Positions 42,945 through 51,242 of a stretch of 64,000 nucleotides of DNA are shown piece by piece. Position 1 is the stretch's first letter; every line of letters starts with the position of its first letter. Position numbers and translations under genes: made by a program. Under the pieces are notes generated by a model that did not search any database, was not told where the DNA came from, and saw nothing but the letters and a program-made list of their open reading frames with translations. This DNA comes from Streptomyces sp. AC550_RSS872 (GTDB lineage: Bacteria; Actinomycetota; Actinomycetes; Streptomycetales; Streptomycetaceae), in the NCBI RefSeq assembly GCF_019049285.1, contig NZ_JAGMUL010000033.1, positions 40,715 to 104,714 on the forward strand, in the 5' to 3' direction.

Positions 42945-44462
42945 TTACAGGGGGTTGATCCTGAAGTGCGAGAAGGTGGCCGCGCCGGCGTGTCCCGGGC
43001 CGGCGGGCGCGAGGGCGAACAGGCCGAGCAGGGCACCGACCCAGCGCCAGGGGGTGGCGGCGAAGACCGGCCCGGACGGGTGCAGGCCCTCCCCGACGTC
43101 GCGGAAGAACCGGCAGCGTGCCCCCGCTCCGATCTCGATCCGCAGCCGCACGCGCCCCTCCGGGGCGGGCCGCGCGTGTGCGGCGTCCCGTTCCCTCTCC
43201 GCGACGGCCTCCGCGAACCGGTGCACCACGTGCACCTGCCCGTCCGTGCCCCGCTGGAGCCCGATCCAGCCGAACGCGTCCCCGAGCACCGCGAGCCCCG
43301 CCCGCGCCCCCGGCTCCTCGCTGTCCAGCCGTAGGTGCACCTCGACCGCGCAGGGCGTGGCCGGCAGTCGCTGGGTGAGGATGTTCGGCAGTTTCCGCAG
43401 GTCATGGGCGTCGGCCGAGCGGACGCAGGTCAGCTTGAGGCCGTCGCCGGAGTGCTGGGGGGTCCAGCCGTCCTGTGGGGTGGCGGTCCAGGACCACTGG
43501 CGTCCGAAGCGTCCGCCGGGGAAGTCGTCGTCGGTGGCGGGCGCGGCGGGCGGCTGTGAGGGCAGGCCGGGCCTGCGGTGTACGGCGACGGGCGCGCCGT
43601 CGTCCCCGAGCACCGGCCAGCCGTCGGTGCCCCAGCGCATCGGCTGGAGGTGGACGACCCTGCCGTACGCGCCCCGCTGCTGGAAGTGCAGGAACCAGTC
43701 CTCACCGGACGGGGTGCGCACCCAGCCGCCCTGGTGGGGGCCGTTGACGTCGGTGTCCTTCTGTTCGAGGACGATCCTCTCCTCGTAGGGCCCGAAGAAC
43801 TCGCGTGAGCGGAAGGCGCCCTGCCAGCCGGTCTCCACTCCCCCGGCGGGCGCGAGGATCCAGAACCAGCCGTCGTGCCGGTGGAGCTTGGGGCCTTCGA
43901 GGGTGAACCAGCCGGGGATCCGGTCGCCGTCGACGATCAGCTTGCCCTGGTCGAGGAGTTCGGTGCCGTCGGGATGCATACGGTGGCCGGTGAGGCGGTT
44001 CTTCACTCCGGACCGGGACTTGGCCCAGGCGTGCACGAGGTAGGCCTCGCCGGTCTCGTCGTCCCAGAGGGGGCAGGGGTCGATGAGTCCCTTGCCTGCC
44101 TTGACCAGGTGCGGGCGGGTCCAGGGGCCGCGGATCTCGGGGGCGTTGACCTGGAAGATGCCCTGGTCGGGGTCGCCCCAGAAGATCCAGAACCGGTCGT
44201 CGTGGTGGCGCAGGGAGGGGGCCCAGACGCCGCAGTCGTGCCGTGGGGCCGCGAACTCCTCCGCCGGTTCCAGGTGGTCCACGGCGTGGCCGACCAGGGT
44301 CCAGTTGACCAGGTCGCGGGAGTGCAGCAGGGGCAGGCCGGGGGCGCGGCCGAAGCTGGAGGCGGTGAGGTAGAAGTCGTCGCCGACGCGGACGACGTCC
44401 GGGTCGGACCAGTCGGCGTTCAGGACGGGGTTGGCGTAGGTCCCCACGGTCTCGGCGGTCAT
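42945..44462 (-). CDS. GH43 family glycosidase with C-terminal DUF1349-like domain
   Basis: Product of 505 residues without a signal peptide, so cytosolic. The GH43 propeller (about 8-320) has YANPVLNADWSDPDVVRVGDD in outline (residues 8-28), GVWAPSLRHHDDRFWIFWGD and LEGPKLHRHDGWFWI. The C-terminal beta-sandwich (about 340-500) is like that of beta-xylosidases and alpha-L-arabinofuranosidases. It should split imported oligosaccharides. ATG overlaps the previous stop as ATGA. The next gene starts 33 bases downstream. Confidence 0.9.
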   Translation of the reverse strand: MTAETVGTYANPVLNADWSDPDVVRVGDDFYLTASSFGRAPGLPLLHSRDLVNWTLVGHAVDHLEPAEEFAAPRHDCGVWAPSLRHHDDRFWIFWGDPDQGIFQVNAPEIRGPWTRPHLVKAGKGLIDPCPLWDDETGEAYLVHAWAKSRSGVKNRLTGHRMHPDGTELLDQGKLIVDGDRIPGWFTLEGPKLHRHDGWFWILAPAGGVETGWQGAFRSREFFGPYEERIVLEQKDTDVNGPHQGGWVRTPSGEDWFLHFQQRGAYGRVVHLQPMRWGTDGWPVLGDDGAPVAVHRRPGLPSQPPAAPATDDDFPGGRFGRQWSWTATPQDGWTPQHSGDGLKLTCVRSADAHDLRKLPNILTQRLPATPCAVEVHLRLDSEEPGARAGLAVLGDAFGWIGLQRGTDGQVHVVHRFAEAVAERERDAAHARPAPEGRVRLRIEIGAGARCRFFRDVGEGLHPSGPVFAATPWRWVGALLGLFALAPAGPGHAGAATFSHFRINPL

Positions 44463-45304
44463 TGGCTCACCGCCTTGCGGACCAGGGACGCCGCTTCGGG
44501 CCGGCTGATCCGGCCGTCGGCGACGACGGTGACGATCCGGCGTACGGCGGTCTCGCCGGCCGGGATCGGCAGCCGCTCCTCGGAGGCGAGGGAGGAACCG
44601 ACGCCGGGATACTCCTCGGCGCGTACGAACCACGGGTCCCGGCGGGTCTGTTCGGTGGCCCCGGCGAAGATCAGGGTCCAGGTCGAGCCGGTGAGCGCCA
44701 CCCAGGGGGCGCGGGTGCCGTGGATCTCCCGCTCACCCTCGCGGTCGGTGGTGAACACGTCCGGCGCCGAGTCCTCCTTTCGGGCCCGCCAGAAGAAGCC
44801 GCCGTACGCCGCGCCCGGGCGGCCGTTGGTGGCGGGGCTGCCGATCGACAGCGGGCCGGAGGTGACGTTGGTCAGGGAGAAGGTGAAGTCCAACGCCCAG
44901 GCGGATTCGGTGAGTTCGGCGGCCGCGACCGTACGGCGCTCGCGCAGCAGTTCGGCGCCGGACGCCACCCAGCGCAGTTCCTCGACGAAGCCGTCGGGGT
45001 CGCGCAGTGGGAAGGAGGTGTGCCGCTGGGCGCCGTGGTTGTCCAGTTCGGTCGGGCCCTGGTCGCGGACGTAGGTGCGTCCGCCCCAGAAGTTGGCCCC
45101 CTCGACGTCGGGAACGGCGACACCGACGCCGAGGTGGTGTGTGTGGTCGGCGGGGCTGAGCTCGGTGACCGCCGTGCCGGCCAGGGTGGTGACGGGGTGC
45201 AGATAGGGGCGCGGGGCGAGCCGGGGCGGCAGTTCGGGCCGGGTGACGTACCGGCCGACCGGGCGGCCCGCGACGCGCAGCACCGCGGTGTCGTGGGGGG
45301 TCAT
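44459..45304 (-). CDS. PmoA family protein (DUF6807)
   Basis: Cytosolic protein of 281 residues. ADHTHHLGVGVAVPDVEGANFWGG is outlined by its HTHHLG and NFWGGRTY motifs, with WRARKEDSAPDVF later. These match the PmoA/DUF6807 family, found beside Gfo/Idh oxidoreductases and glycosidases in sugar loci. Despite the name it is not a methane monooxygenase subunit. The function is unknown. The start overlaps the oxidoreductase stop as TGATG and the stop overlaps the GH43 start, so the three genes are coupled. Confidence 0.85.
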   Translation of the reverse strand: MTPHDTAVLRVAGRPVGRYVTRPELPPRLAPRPYLHPVTTLAGTAVTELSPADHTHHLGVGVAVPDVEGANFWGGRTYVRDQGPTELDNHGAQRHTSFPLRDPDGFVEELRWVASGAELLRERRTVAAAELTESAWALDFTFSLTNVTSGPLSIGSPATNGRPGAAYGGFFWRARKEDSAPDVFTTDREGEREIHGTRAPWVALTGSTWTLIFAGATEQTRRDPWFVRAEEYPGVGSSLASEERLPIPAGETAVRRIVTVVADGRISRPEAASLVRKAVSQ

Positions 45305-46461
45305 CAGGTGCTCACCTCTTTCGTTCTCGCCGGCAGCGCCCAGGCGGCGCCCAGCTCGGAGTAGAGGGCGAGGGTGTCGGCTGCGGCCGCGACCAGGCCG
45401 TCGATGCCGGGCACGACCCGGCGCTGCTCGTCGTGCAGCAGGTGCCAGGTGCCGTCCGGCAGCGGGATCGGGTCGGGGGCCAGGCGGATCGCTTCGACGA
45501 CCTTCATGAAGGCGCCGGTCGCGTCGGGCGTGACGAGCAGGGGGGTGCCGTCGGTGAGGTGCTCGACGAGGTTCTCCAGCAGGTCCGTGCGGTCGTACTC
45601 GAACTCCTCGGGGCCGTGGCCCGCCCGCTGGAGCAGGACGCGGTCCTGCTTGTACCAGAAGGTGATCCGGCCGCGGTCGCCGTGGACGACGACGTACGGC
45701 TCGCCGGGGTCCTCGGCGCACAGGGTCGCGGCGACGACGACCTGAGGGCCGCGCGCGGTGGTGACGCGGACGCAGGAGGTGTCGTCGGACTCGATGTCGT
45801 TGGCGCGCAGCAGCTCGGTCTCGATGGCGGTGACGTCCTCGGCGTGCACCGTGCCGCCGAGCGCGAGAGCGGTGGCGACGGCGTGCGCGAGCGGGTTGGT
45901 CAGCACGCCGTCGATGACGTCGACGCCGTTCAGCCGCCGCTTGCCCGCCCAGGGCGCCCGCCGGTAGTACGCCTCGGCACGCGCCCAGGCACCGGCCCCG
46001 CCGATCCCGACGATCTCGCCGATCGCGCCCTGCGCCATCAGCTCCCGGATCGCGGGCACGGCACGCGAGCCCAGCGACTGGAAGCCGATCTGGCAGACGA
46101 CCCCGGCTTCGGCGACCCCGTCGGCCATACGCCGGAACTCGGCGTACGACGGGGCGGGCGGCTTCTCCAGCAGGATGTGCACACCCCGGCGGGCGGCCGT
46201 CAGGGCCAGGTCGGTGTGGGTCGGGATCGGCGTGCAGATCACGGCGACGCCCGCGCCGGTGGAGTCGAGGAGGGCACCGAAGTCGGCGGACTGCTCGGGC
46301 GAGCCCATGCCCTCCGGAAGCTCCTCCTCCGTCAGCGGGGTAAGCTCGCAGATCCCCGCCGGCCGGACGATCCCCTTGTCCTGGAGCCGGCGGATGTTGT
46401 CGAGGTGCCAGCGGCCGTGGCCGCGCGCGCCCGCCAGGACGACGGGTACGGCAGTGCTCAT
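45304..46461 (-). CDS. Gfo/Idh/MocA family NAD(P)-dependent oxidoreductase
   Basis: Product of 385 residues. The N-terminal Rossmann domain has VVLAGARGHGRWHL, and the family EKPP motif follows near residue 100. The C-terminal alpha/beta domain binds the sugar. It probably oxidises or reduces a pectin-derived sugar or sugar acid; a direct product cannot be named. The ATG has GGAGG five bases upstream. The stop overlaps the PmoA-like start. A 112-base gap separates it from the permease gene. Confidence 0.9.
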   Translation of the reverse strand: MSTAVPVVLAGARGHGRWHLDNIRRLQDKGIVRPAGICELTPLTEEELPEGMGSPEQSADFGALLDSTGAGVAVICTPIPTHTDLALTAARRGVHILLEKPPAPSYAEFRRMADGVAEAGVVCQIGFQSLGSRAVPAIRELMAQGAIGEIVGIGGAGAWARAEAYYRRAPWAGKRRLNGVDVIDGVLTNPLAHAVATALALGGTVHAEDVTAIETELLRANDIESDDTSCVRVTTARGPQVVVAATLCAEDPGEPYVVVHGDRGRITFWYKQDRVLLQRAGHGPEEFEYDRTDLLENLVEHLTDGTPLLVTPDATGAFMKVVEAIRLAPDPIPLPDGTWHLLHDEQRRVVPGIDGLVAAAADTLALYSELGAAWALPARTKEVST

Positions 46462-46573
46462 GTGATCCTCCCTGCGCCCGCGCCGCGTGCCACCTCGCGG
46501 TCGGCCGTGGCGGCGCTGTCGATCTTTGTGTCGAGCCCCGACAGACCGGTCACGACGCCTATATGACGGAGCC

Positions 46574-47470
46574 TCACCCTTTCACCGCCCCCGCACTGAA
46601 CCCCGTGATCAGCCACTTCTGGATGAAGGCGAACACGATCACCACCGGCACGGCCGCGATGATCCCGCCGGCGGCCAGCGCACCCAGGTCCACACTGTCC
46701 GCGCCCATCAGGGTGTTGAGGCCGACCGGGATGGTCTGCTTCTCCTGGTTGTTGAGGAACATCAGGGCGAACAGGAAGTGGTTCCAGGAGTGCACGAAGG
46801 CGAAGGACCCGACGGCGATCAGCCCCGGCCGCAGCAGCGGCAGGACGACGATCCTGAACGCCGTCATCCGGTTGCAGCCGTCGACCCAGGCCGCCTCCTC
46901 CAGCGAATACGGCACGTTCTTGATGAAGTTGCTGATGAGGATCATCGACAGCGGCAGCTGGAACACGGTCTCGGCGATGATGACGCTGCCCAGCGAGTTG
47001 ATCATCCGGAGCTCGGCGAAGATCTCGAACAGCGGCACCAGGAGCAGCGCGCCCGGCACGAACTGGGAGCACAGCAGGGCGAGCATGAACGCGCGCTTGA
47101 CCTTGAAGTCGAACCGCGCGAGGGCGTACCCGCCGGCCAGGGCGACGAGGGTCGTCATCAGCAGGGTGACGACCCCGACCAGCACGCTGTTCTGGAAGTA
47201 GGTGCCGAAGCTGCGCTCCGTCCAGACCTTCTCGAAGTGGTCGAAGGTCATCGGCCAGGGCACGAGCGAGGTCGAGCCGGCCGGGCGCAGGGAGAACAGC
47301 AGGATCCAGTAGAAGGGGATGAGGGTGAAGACCAGGTAGATCGACAGCGGCAGGTAGATCTGCCAGCGCGGGACCTCGTCCCAGGAACGGTTCCTCTTCT
47401 TCGGCCGCGGCGGCTCGGGGGCGGCGCGCACGGGTGCGGGCGCGGCCTTGGTGGCTTCCTTCACGCTCAC
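46574..47470 (-). CDS. Sugar ABC transporter permease (MalG type)
   Basis: Product of 298 residues with six membrane segments after a basic Pro/Ala N terminus. The EAA loop that docks the ATPase is AAWVDGCNRMTAFRIVVLP. It pairs with the upstream permease, the start overlapping that stop as ATGA. The lipoprotein encoded at 39.5 kb is the probable binding partner. The ATPase must come from elsewhere, probably MsiK. Confidence 0.93.
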   Translation of the reverse strand: MSVKEATKAAPAPVRAAPEPPRPKKRNRSWDEVPRWQIYLPLSIYLVFTLIPFYWILLFSLRPAGSTSLVPWPMTFDHFEKVWTERSFGTYFQNSVLVGVVTLLMTTLVALAGGYALARFDFKVKRAFMLALLCSQFVPGALLLVPLFEIFAELRMINSLGSVIIAETVFQLPLSMILISNFIKNVPYSLEEAAWVDGCNRMTAFRIVVLPLLRPGLIAVGSFAFVHSWNHFLFALMFLNNQEKQTIPVGLNTLMGADSVDLGALAAGGIIAAVPVVIVFAFIQKWLITGFSAGAVKG

Positions 47471-48402
47471 TTGCCCTCACCTCCGAACTTGCTCAGCCGC
47501 AGATAGACGATCGAGCAGAAGAGCAGAATCACGAACGCGACCGTGGTCAGGGCGGACGCGTAGCCGAAGTTGTGTGCGTCGACACTGGTGTTGGCGATGT
47601 AGAGCGGCAGCGTCGTGGTGACTCCGGCAGGGCCGCCGCCGGTCAGCGTGTAGAGCAGGTCGACGTTGTTGAACTCCCACACCGCGCGCAGCAGCGTGGA
47701 CAGCACGATCGCGTCCTTCAGATGAGGCAGCGTGATGTGCCAGAACTGCTTGATCCGGCCGGCCCCGTCGACCTCGGCGGCCTCGTACAGGTCCTTCGAG
47801 ACGGACTGGAGGTCGGCGAGGATGAGGATCGCGAAGAACGGCACGCCTCGCCACAGGTCGGCGACCACCGCGGCCCAGAACACGCTCCCGGTGTCCGACA
47901 GCCAGCTGGTGCCGTAGGAGCCGACGCCGACGTCCGCGAGGTAACGGGTGATGCCCGTCTGGGAGTTGTAGAGCAGCACCCAGATCGCCGAGGTCAGCAC
48001 CCCGGAGACGGCCCACGGGGAGAAGACCAGGGCGCGTCCCAGCGCCCTTCCCGCGAACGTCTGGTTGACGATCAGCGCGAGCGCGAGCCCGAACAGCAGC
48101 TGGAGCCCGACCTCGACGAGCACCCACTTGGCGCTGAAGACCAGCGTGTCCCAGAACAGCGGGTCGTCGGTGAAGGCGTGGACGAAGTTGTCGAAGCCCG
48201 CGAATCCGTTCCGCCATGGCTTGGTGGGGTTGTACTCCTGGAGGCTGTAGTAGAAGACGCTGATCACCGGGTAGGCGATGAAGCCCAGCATGAGCAGGGC
48301 CGCCGGGGCGATCAGCAGATACGGGAGCCTGCGCGGCGTGGCGGAGGCACGGCGTCGCCGGGGTGGCGCGGGCGGTTTCGCCACGGCTGCGGCTTGGGCC
48401 AT
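47467..48402 (-). CDS. Sugar ABC transporter permease (MalF type)
   Basis: Product of 311 residues with six membrane segments and the EAA loop AAEVDGAGRIKQFWHITLP. The ATG is taken at MAQAAAVAKPPAPPRRRRA; the longer open frame upstream overlaps repeat R2 and looks non-coding. It opens the second half of the pectin run. The upstream gap holds an AGCGCT-centred palindrome suited to control of the importer genes. Confidence 0.93.
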   Translation of the reverse strand: MAQAAAVAKPPAPPRRRRASATPRRLPYLLIAPAALLMLGFIAYPVISVFYYSLQEYNPTKPWRNGFAGFDNFVHAFTDDPLFWDTLVFSAKWVLVEVGLQLLFGLALALIVNQTFAGRALGRALVFSPWAVSGVLTSAIWVLLYNSQTGITRYLADVGVGSYGTSWLSDTGSVFWAAVVADLWRGVPFFAILILADLQSVSKDLYEAAEVDGAGRIKQFWHITLPHLKDAIVLSTLLRAVWEFNNVDLLYTLTGGGPAGVTTTLPLYIANTSVDAHNFGYASALTTVAFVILLFCSIVYLRLSKFGGEGK

Positions 48403-48452
48403 GACTGGTCTCCGTTCTTGTACGTCGTGCGTGCGGCTTGCTTCGTGGCGTG

Positions 48453-48464
48453 GGAAGCGCTTTC
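48453..48464. promoter_or_regulatory. AGCGCT-centred operator upstream of the importer permeases
   Basis: GGGAAGCGCTTT contains the perfect 8-bp palindrome AAGCGCTT (48455-48462), 51 bases before the permease start. The sequence and position fit a LacI-family operator. No LacI regulator gene lies in the window. Confidence 0.55.
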
Positions 48465-48534
48465 TCGATGGGTGGAGGTGGCCCGGATTGCGATACGGGG
48501 TGCCTCTTGGTGCTGTGTGGCGGCTGCTGGTGCT

Positions 48535-48588
48535 TCGTGGCTGGTCGCGCTCCACGGCGGAGCCGCAGATGGATACAGCCCCGCGCCT
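48535..48588 (+). repeat. Dispersed repeat R2, single copy
   Basis: CGTGGCTGGTCGCGCTCCAC, then GGCGGAGCCGCA and ACAGCCCCGCGCCTC: the same family as the tandem copies at 18.5 kb. It directly abuts the 3' end of the dehydratase gene and may terminate it. Confidence 0.82.
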
Positions 48589-50334
48589 CTAAAGGGCGTA
48601 GGGGTCCGGGTACTTGCCCGGCCTGGCCAGGAACTCGAAGTCGCAGCCGGTGTCCGCCTGCGTGATCTGCTCGTTGTACAGGGCGCCGTAGCCGCGCTCG
48701 TAGCGGGTGGGCGGCGGGGTCCACTCGGACCTGCGTCGCTCCAACTCCTCGTCCTCGACGCCGAGATGGAGTGTGCGCGACTCGACGTCCAGGGTGATCG
48801 GATCCCCCGTCCGCACGAGGGCCAGCGGACCGCCGACGTACGACTCCGGTGCCACGTGGAGCACGCACGTGCCGTAACTCGTGCCGCTCATCCGGGCGTC
48901 GGAGATCCGCACCATGTCCCGTACGCCCCGCTTCAGCAGATGGTCGGGGATCGGCAGCATGCCGTACTCGGGCATGCCCGGGCCGCCCTTGGGACCGGCG
49001 TTGCGCAGGACGAGCACGCTGTCGGCGGTGATGCCGAGGGACGGGTCGTTGATGGTCCGCTGCATCGTCTTGTAGTCGTCGAAGACGACGGCCGGGCCCG
49101 TGTGCTTGAGCAGGTGCTGCTCGGCGGCGATGTGCTTGATGACGGCGCCGTCCGGGCAGAGGTTGCCGCGCAGGACCGCGACCCCGCCCTCGCGGGCGAC
49201 CGGGTTGTCGCGGGCGCGGATCACGTCGTCGTTGTGGACGACGGCACCTTCGAGCTGCTCGCCCAGGGTGCCGTTGACCGTCGGGCGGTACAGATGCAGC
49301 AGGTCGGTGATCCGGGAGAGGAAGGCGGGCAGGCCGCCGGCGAAGTAGAAGTCCTCCATGAGGTGGGTCTGTCCGCCGGGCCGGACGTTGGCCAGGACCG
49401 GGACCGTGCGGGCGATGCGGTCGAAGTCGTCGAGGGTGAGCTCGATGCCCGCGCGGCCGGCCATCGCGATCAGATGGATGACCGCGTTGGTGGAGCCGCC
49501 GAGCCCGAGCACCGTGGTGACGGCGTCCTCGAAGGCCTCGCGGGTGAGGATCCCGGACGGCCCCGGCCCGCTCCAGGCGAGTTCCACGGCGCGGCGCCCG
49601 GAGGCGGCGGCCATCCGCTCGTGCCCGGATTCGACGGCCGGGATCGAGGAGGCGCCCGGCAGCGTCATGCCGAGTGCTTCCACCGCCGCGGTCATCGTGG
49701 AGGCGGTCCCCATGGTCATGCAGTGGCCGGGGGATCGCGCCAGACCGCCCTGGAGTTCGCGCAGTTCGCAGTCGGTCAGGTTGCCCGCGCGGTGCTCGTC
49801 CCAGTACTTCCACATGTCGGTGCCGGAGCCGAGGGTCTCACCGCGCCAGTGGCCCGGCAGCATCGGACCCGCGGGCACGAAGACCGACGGTACGTCGGCC
49901 GAGGTCGCGCCCATGAGCAGCGCCGGCGTCGACTTGTCGCAGCCGCCGAGCAGCACAGCCGCGTCGATCGGGTACGACCGCAGCAGCTCCTCCGTCTCCA
50001 TCGCGAGCAGGTTGCGGTAGAGCATCGGGGTCGGCTTCTGGTAGGTCTCCGAGAGCGTGGCGACCGGGAACTCGAGCGGGAAGCCCCCGGCCTGCCACAC
50101 CCCCCGCTTGACCGCCTCGGCCCGCTCGCGCAGATGGACGTGGCAGGGGTTGATGTCGGACCAGGTGTTGAGGACGGCGATCACCGGGCGACCCCGGTAC
50201 TCCTCCGCCTCGTAGCCGAGCTGGCGCATGCGGGCGTTGTGCGACCAGGTGCGCAGCTGGCCCTCGGTGCCGTACCACTGATGGCTGCGGAGTTCCTCGG
50301 GGCGCCTTCGGCGGGTGCTCTTCTCGTCGGTCAT
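48589..50334 (-). CDS. IlvD/Edd family sugar-acid dehydratase (L-arabonate dehydratase-like)
   Basis: Product of 581 residues. Three cysteines expected to hold the Fe-S cluster lie in INPCH (Cys64), GGCDKST (Cys132) and SPGHCMTMG (Cys205). Length and the GGCDKSTPALLMGA motif fit the aldonate branch (L-arabonate, D-xylonate or galactonate) better than branched-chain amino-acid IlvD. It would dehydrate an aldonate to a 2-keto-3-deoxy acid for the adjacent DHDPS-family enzyme. The start overlaps that gene as ATGA. Repeat R2 follows the stop. Confidence 0.88.
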   Translation of the reverse strand: MTDEKSTRRRRPEELRSHQWYGTEGQLRTWSHNARMRQLGYEAEEYRGRPVIAVLNTWSDINPCHVHLRERAEAVKRGVWQAGGFPLEFPVATLSETYQKPTPMLYRNLLAMETEELLRSYPIDAAVLLGGCDKSTPALLMGATSADVPSVFVPAGPMLPGHWRGETLGSGTDMWKYWDEHRAGNLTDCELRELQGGLARSPGHCMTMGTASTMTAAVEALGMTLPGASSIPAVESGHERMAAASGRRAVELAWSGPGPSGILTREAFEDAVTTVLGLGGSTNAVIHLIAMAGRAGIELTLDDFDRIARTVPVLANVRPGGQTHLMEDFYFAGGLPAFLSRITDLLHLYRPTVNGTLGEQLEGAVVHNDDVIRARDNPVAREGGVAVLRGNLCPDGAVIKHIAAEQHLLKHTGPAVVFDDYKTMQRTINDPSLGITADSVLVLRNAGPKGGPGMPEYGMLPIPDHLLKRGVRDMVRISDARMSGTSYGTCVLHVAPESYVGGPLALVRTGDPITLDVESRTLHLGVEDEELERRRSEWTPPPTRYERGYGALYNEQITQADTGCDFEFLARPGKYPDPYAL

Positions 50335-51242
50335 ATCGACCACCCGGCGGCGATGGCGGCGACCTCGGTGCGCTCGTCCTCGGGCAGTTCCCGGCTGGGC
50401 GGGCGCACCTCCCGGCGGCACAGACCCAGCGAGGCCAGGGCCTCCTTGACGACGGTGACGTTGTTGGCGGAGCCGCTCGCGGCGCGCAGTTCCTCGAAGC
50501 GGCGGATCTGCTCCCAGACCTTCATGGCGGCCGGGTAGTCCCCGGATCGAAGCGCTTCGATCATGTTCAGCGAAACGGACGGGGCGACGTTCACGAGTCC
50601 TGAGGTGAAGCCGGTGGCGCCCGCGGAGAAGTACGAGGGGGCGTAGGGCTCGGCGAGTCCGGCGACCCAGACGAAGCGTTCCAGGCCCGCGTCGCGTGCG
50701 AAGGCGGCGAACTTGGCGGCGTCCGGCACGGCGTACTTCACGCCGATGACGTTCGGGCAGTCGTCGGCGAGTTCGGCGAGGCGGGCGCCGCTGAGCTGAG
50801 CGTTGCGGATGTACGGGACGACGCCGAGCTCGGGCACGGCGGCGGCGATGGCGCGGTGGTAGTCGACCCAGCCGCGCTGCGAGACGTACGGGTGGACTGG
50901 CTGATGCACCATCACCATCTGGGCGCCGAGCTCGCGGGCGTGCCGGGCGGAGGCGATGGCGGTGGGCACGTCGTGGCCGACACCGACGAGGAGGACGGCG
51001 TCGCGGCCGCGGGTCTCGTCGACGGTCAGCTCGGTGACCAGGCGGCGCTCTTCGGGGGTGAGGGCGTAGAACTCGCCGGTGTTGCCGTTGGGGGTGAGCG
51101 TGGTGACACCCCCGTCGAGCAGCCGACGCAGCAGGGCCCGGTGGGCGTCCTGGTCGACGGTGCCGTCCTCGGCGAACGGGGTCACCGGGATCGCCACCAC
51201 GTCGGCCAGGGCCGTCCGCTGGGCCTCGAACGTCGTGGTCAT
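50331..51242 (-). CDS. Dihydrodipicolinate synthase-family aldolase/dehydratase
   Basis: Class I aldolase fold, 303 residues. The Schiff-base Lys169 is in VIGVKYAVPD and the proton-shuttle Tyr144 in VVPYIRN. NGNTGEF replaces the GTTGE of lysine-pathway DapA, indicating a sugar-acid substrate. With the IlvD/Edd partner it probably acts on a 2-keto-3-deoxy pentonate or hexonate, by dehydration to 2-ketoglutarate semialdehyde or by aldol cleavage. Both junctions are ATGA overlaps. A perfect 18-bp palindrome falls in the codons for Ile-Glu-Ala-Leu-Arg near residue 230. Confidence 0.87.
   Translation of the reverse strand: MTTTFEAQRTALADVVAIPVTPFAEDGTVDQDAHRALLRRLLDGGVTTLTPNGNTGEFYALTPEERRLVTELTVDETRGRDAVLLVGVGHDVPTAIASARHARELGAQMVMVHQPVHPYVSQRGWVDYHRAIAAAVPELGVVPYIRNAQLSGARLAELADDCPNVIGVKYAVPDAAKFAAFARDAGLERFVWVAGLAEPYAPSYFSAGATGFTSGLVNVAPSVSLNMIEALRSGDYPAAMKVWEQIRRFEELRAASGSANNVTVVKEALASLGLCRREVRPPSRELPEDERTEVAAIAAGWSI
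50545..50562. promoter_or_regulatory. Perfect 18-bp palindrome GATCGAAGCGCTTCGATC within coding sequence
   Basis: All 18 bases are self-complementary about the AGCGCT centre. It is read as Ile-Glu-Ala-Leu-Arg with CTT and CGA, both rare in a genome of this GC content, where CTG/CTC and CGC/CGG would be expected. This suggests selection on the DNA as a LacI-type operator rather than on the protein. Confidence 0.55.

Noticed and set aside
40899..43334. 811-codon + strand open frame opposite the PL1-CE8 gene
   Set aside because: Antisense shadow: no signal peptide, no recognisable motif, and it runs through the stop and start of two real genes.
44459..45304. Methane monooxygenase subunit from the PmoA name
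   Set aside because: The protein is soluble and lies among sugar genes. It matches the DUF6807 family, which only shares the name.
47434..50538. Open frame of over 1000 codons on the + strand across the permease and dehydratase genes
   Set aside because: Antisense to four genes with intact catalytic or transport motifs. The composition (Arg, Gly, Asp, Val) is that of a complementary frame.
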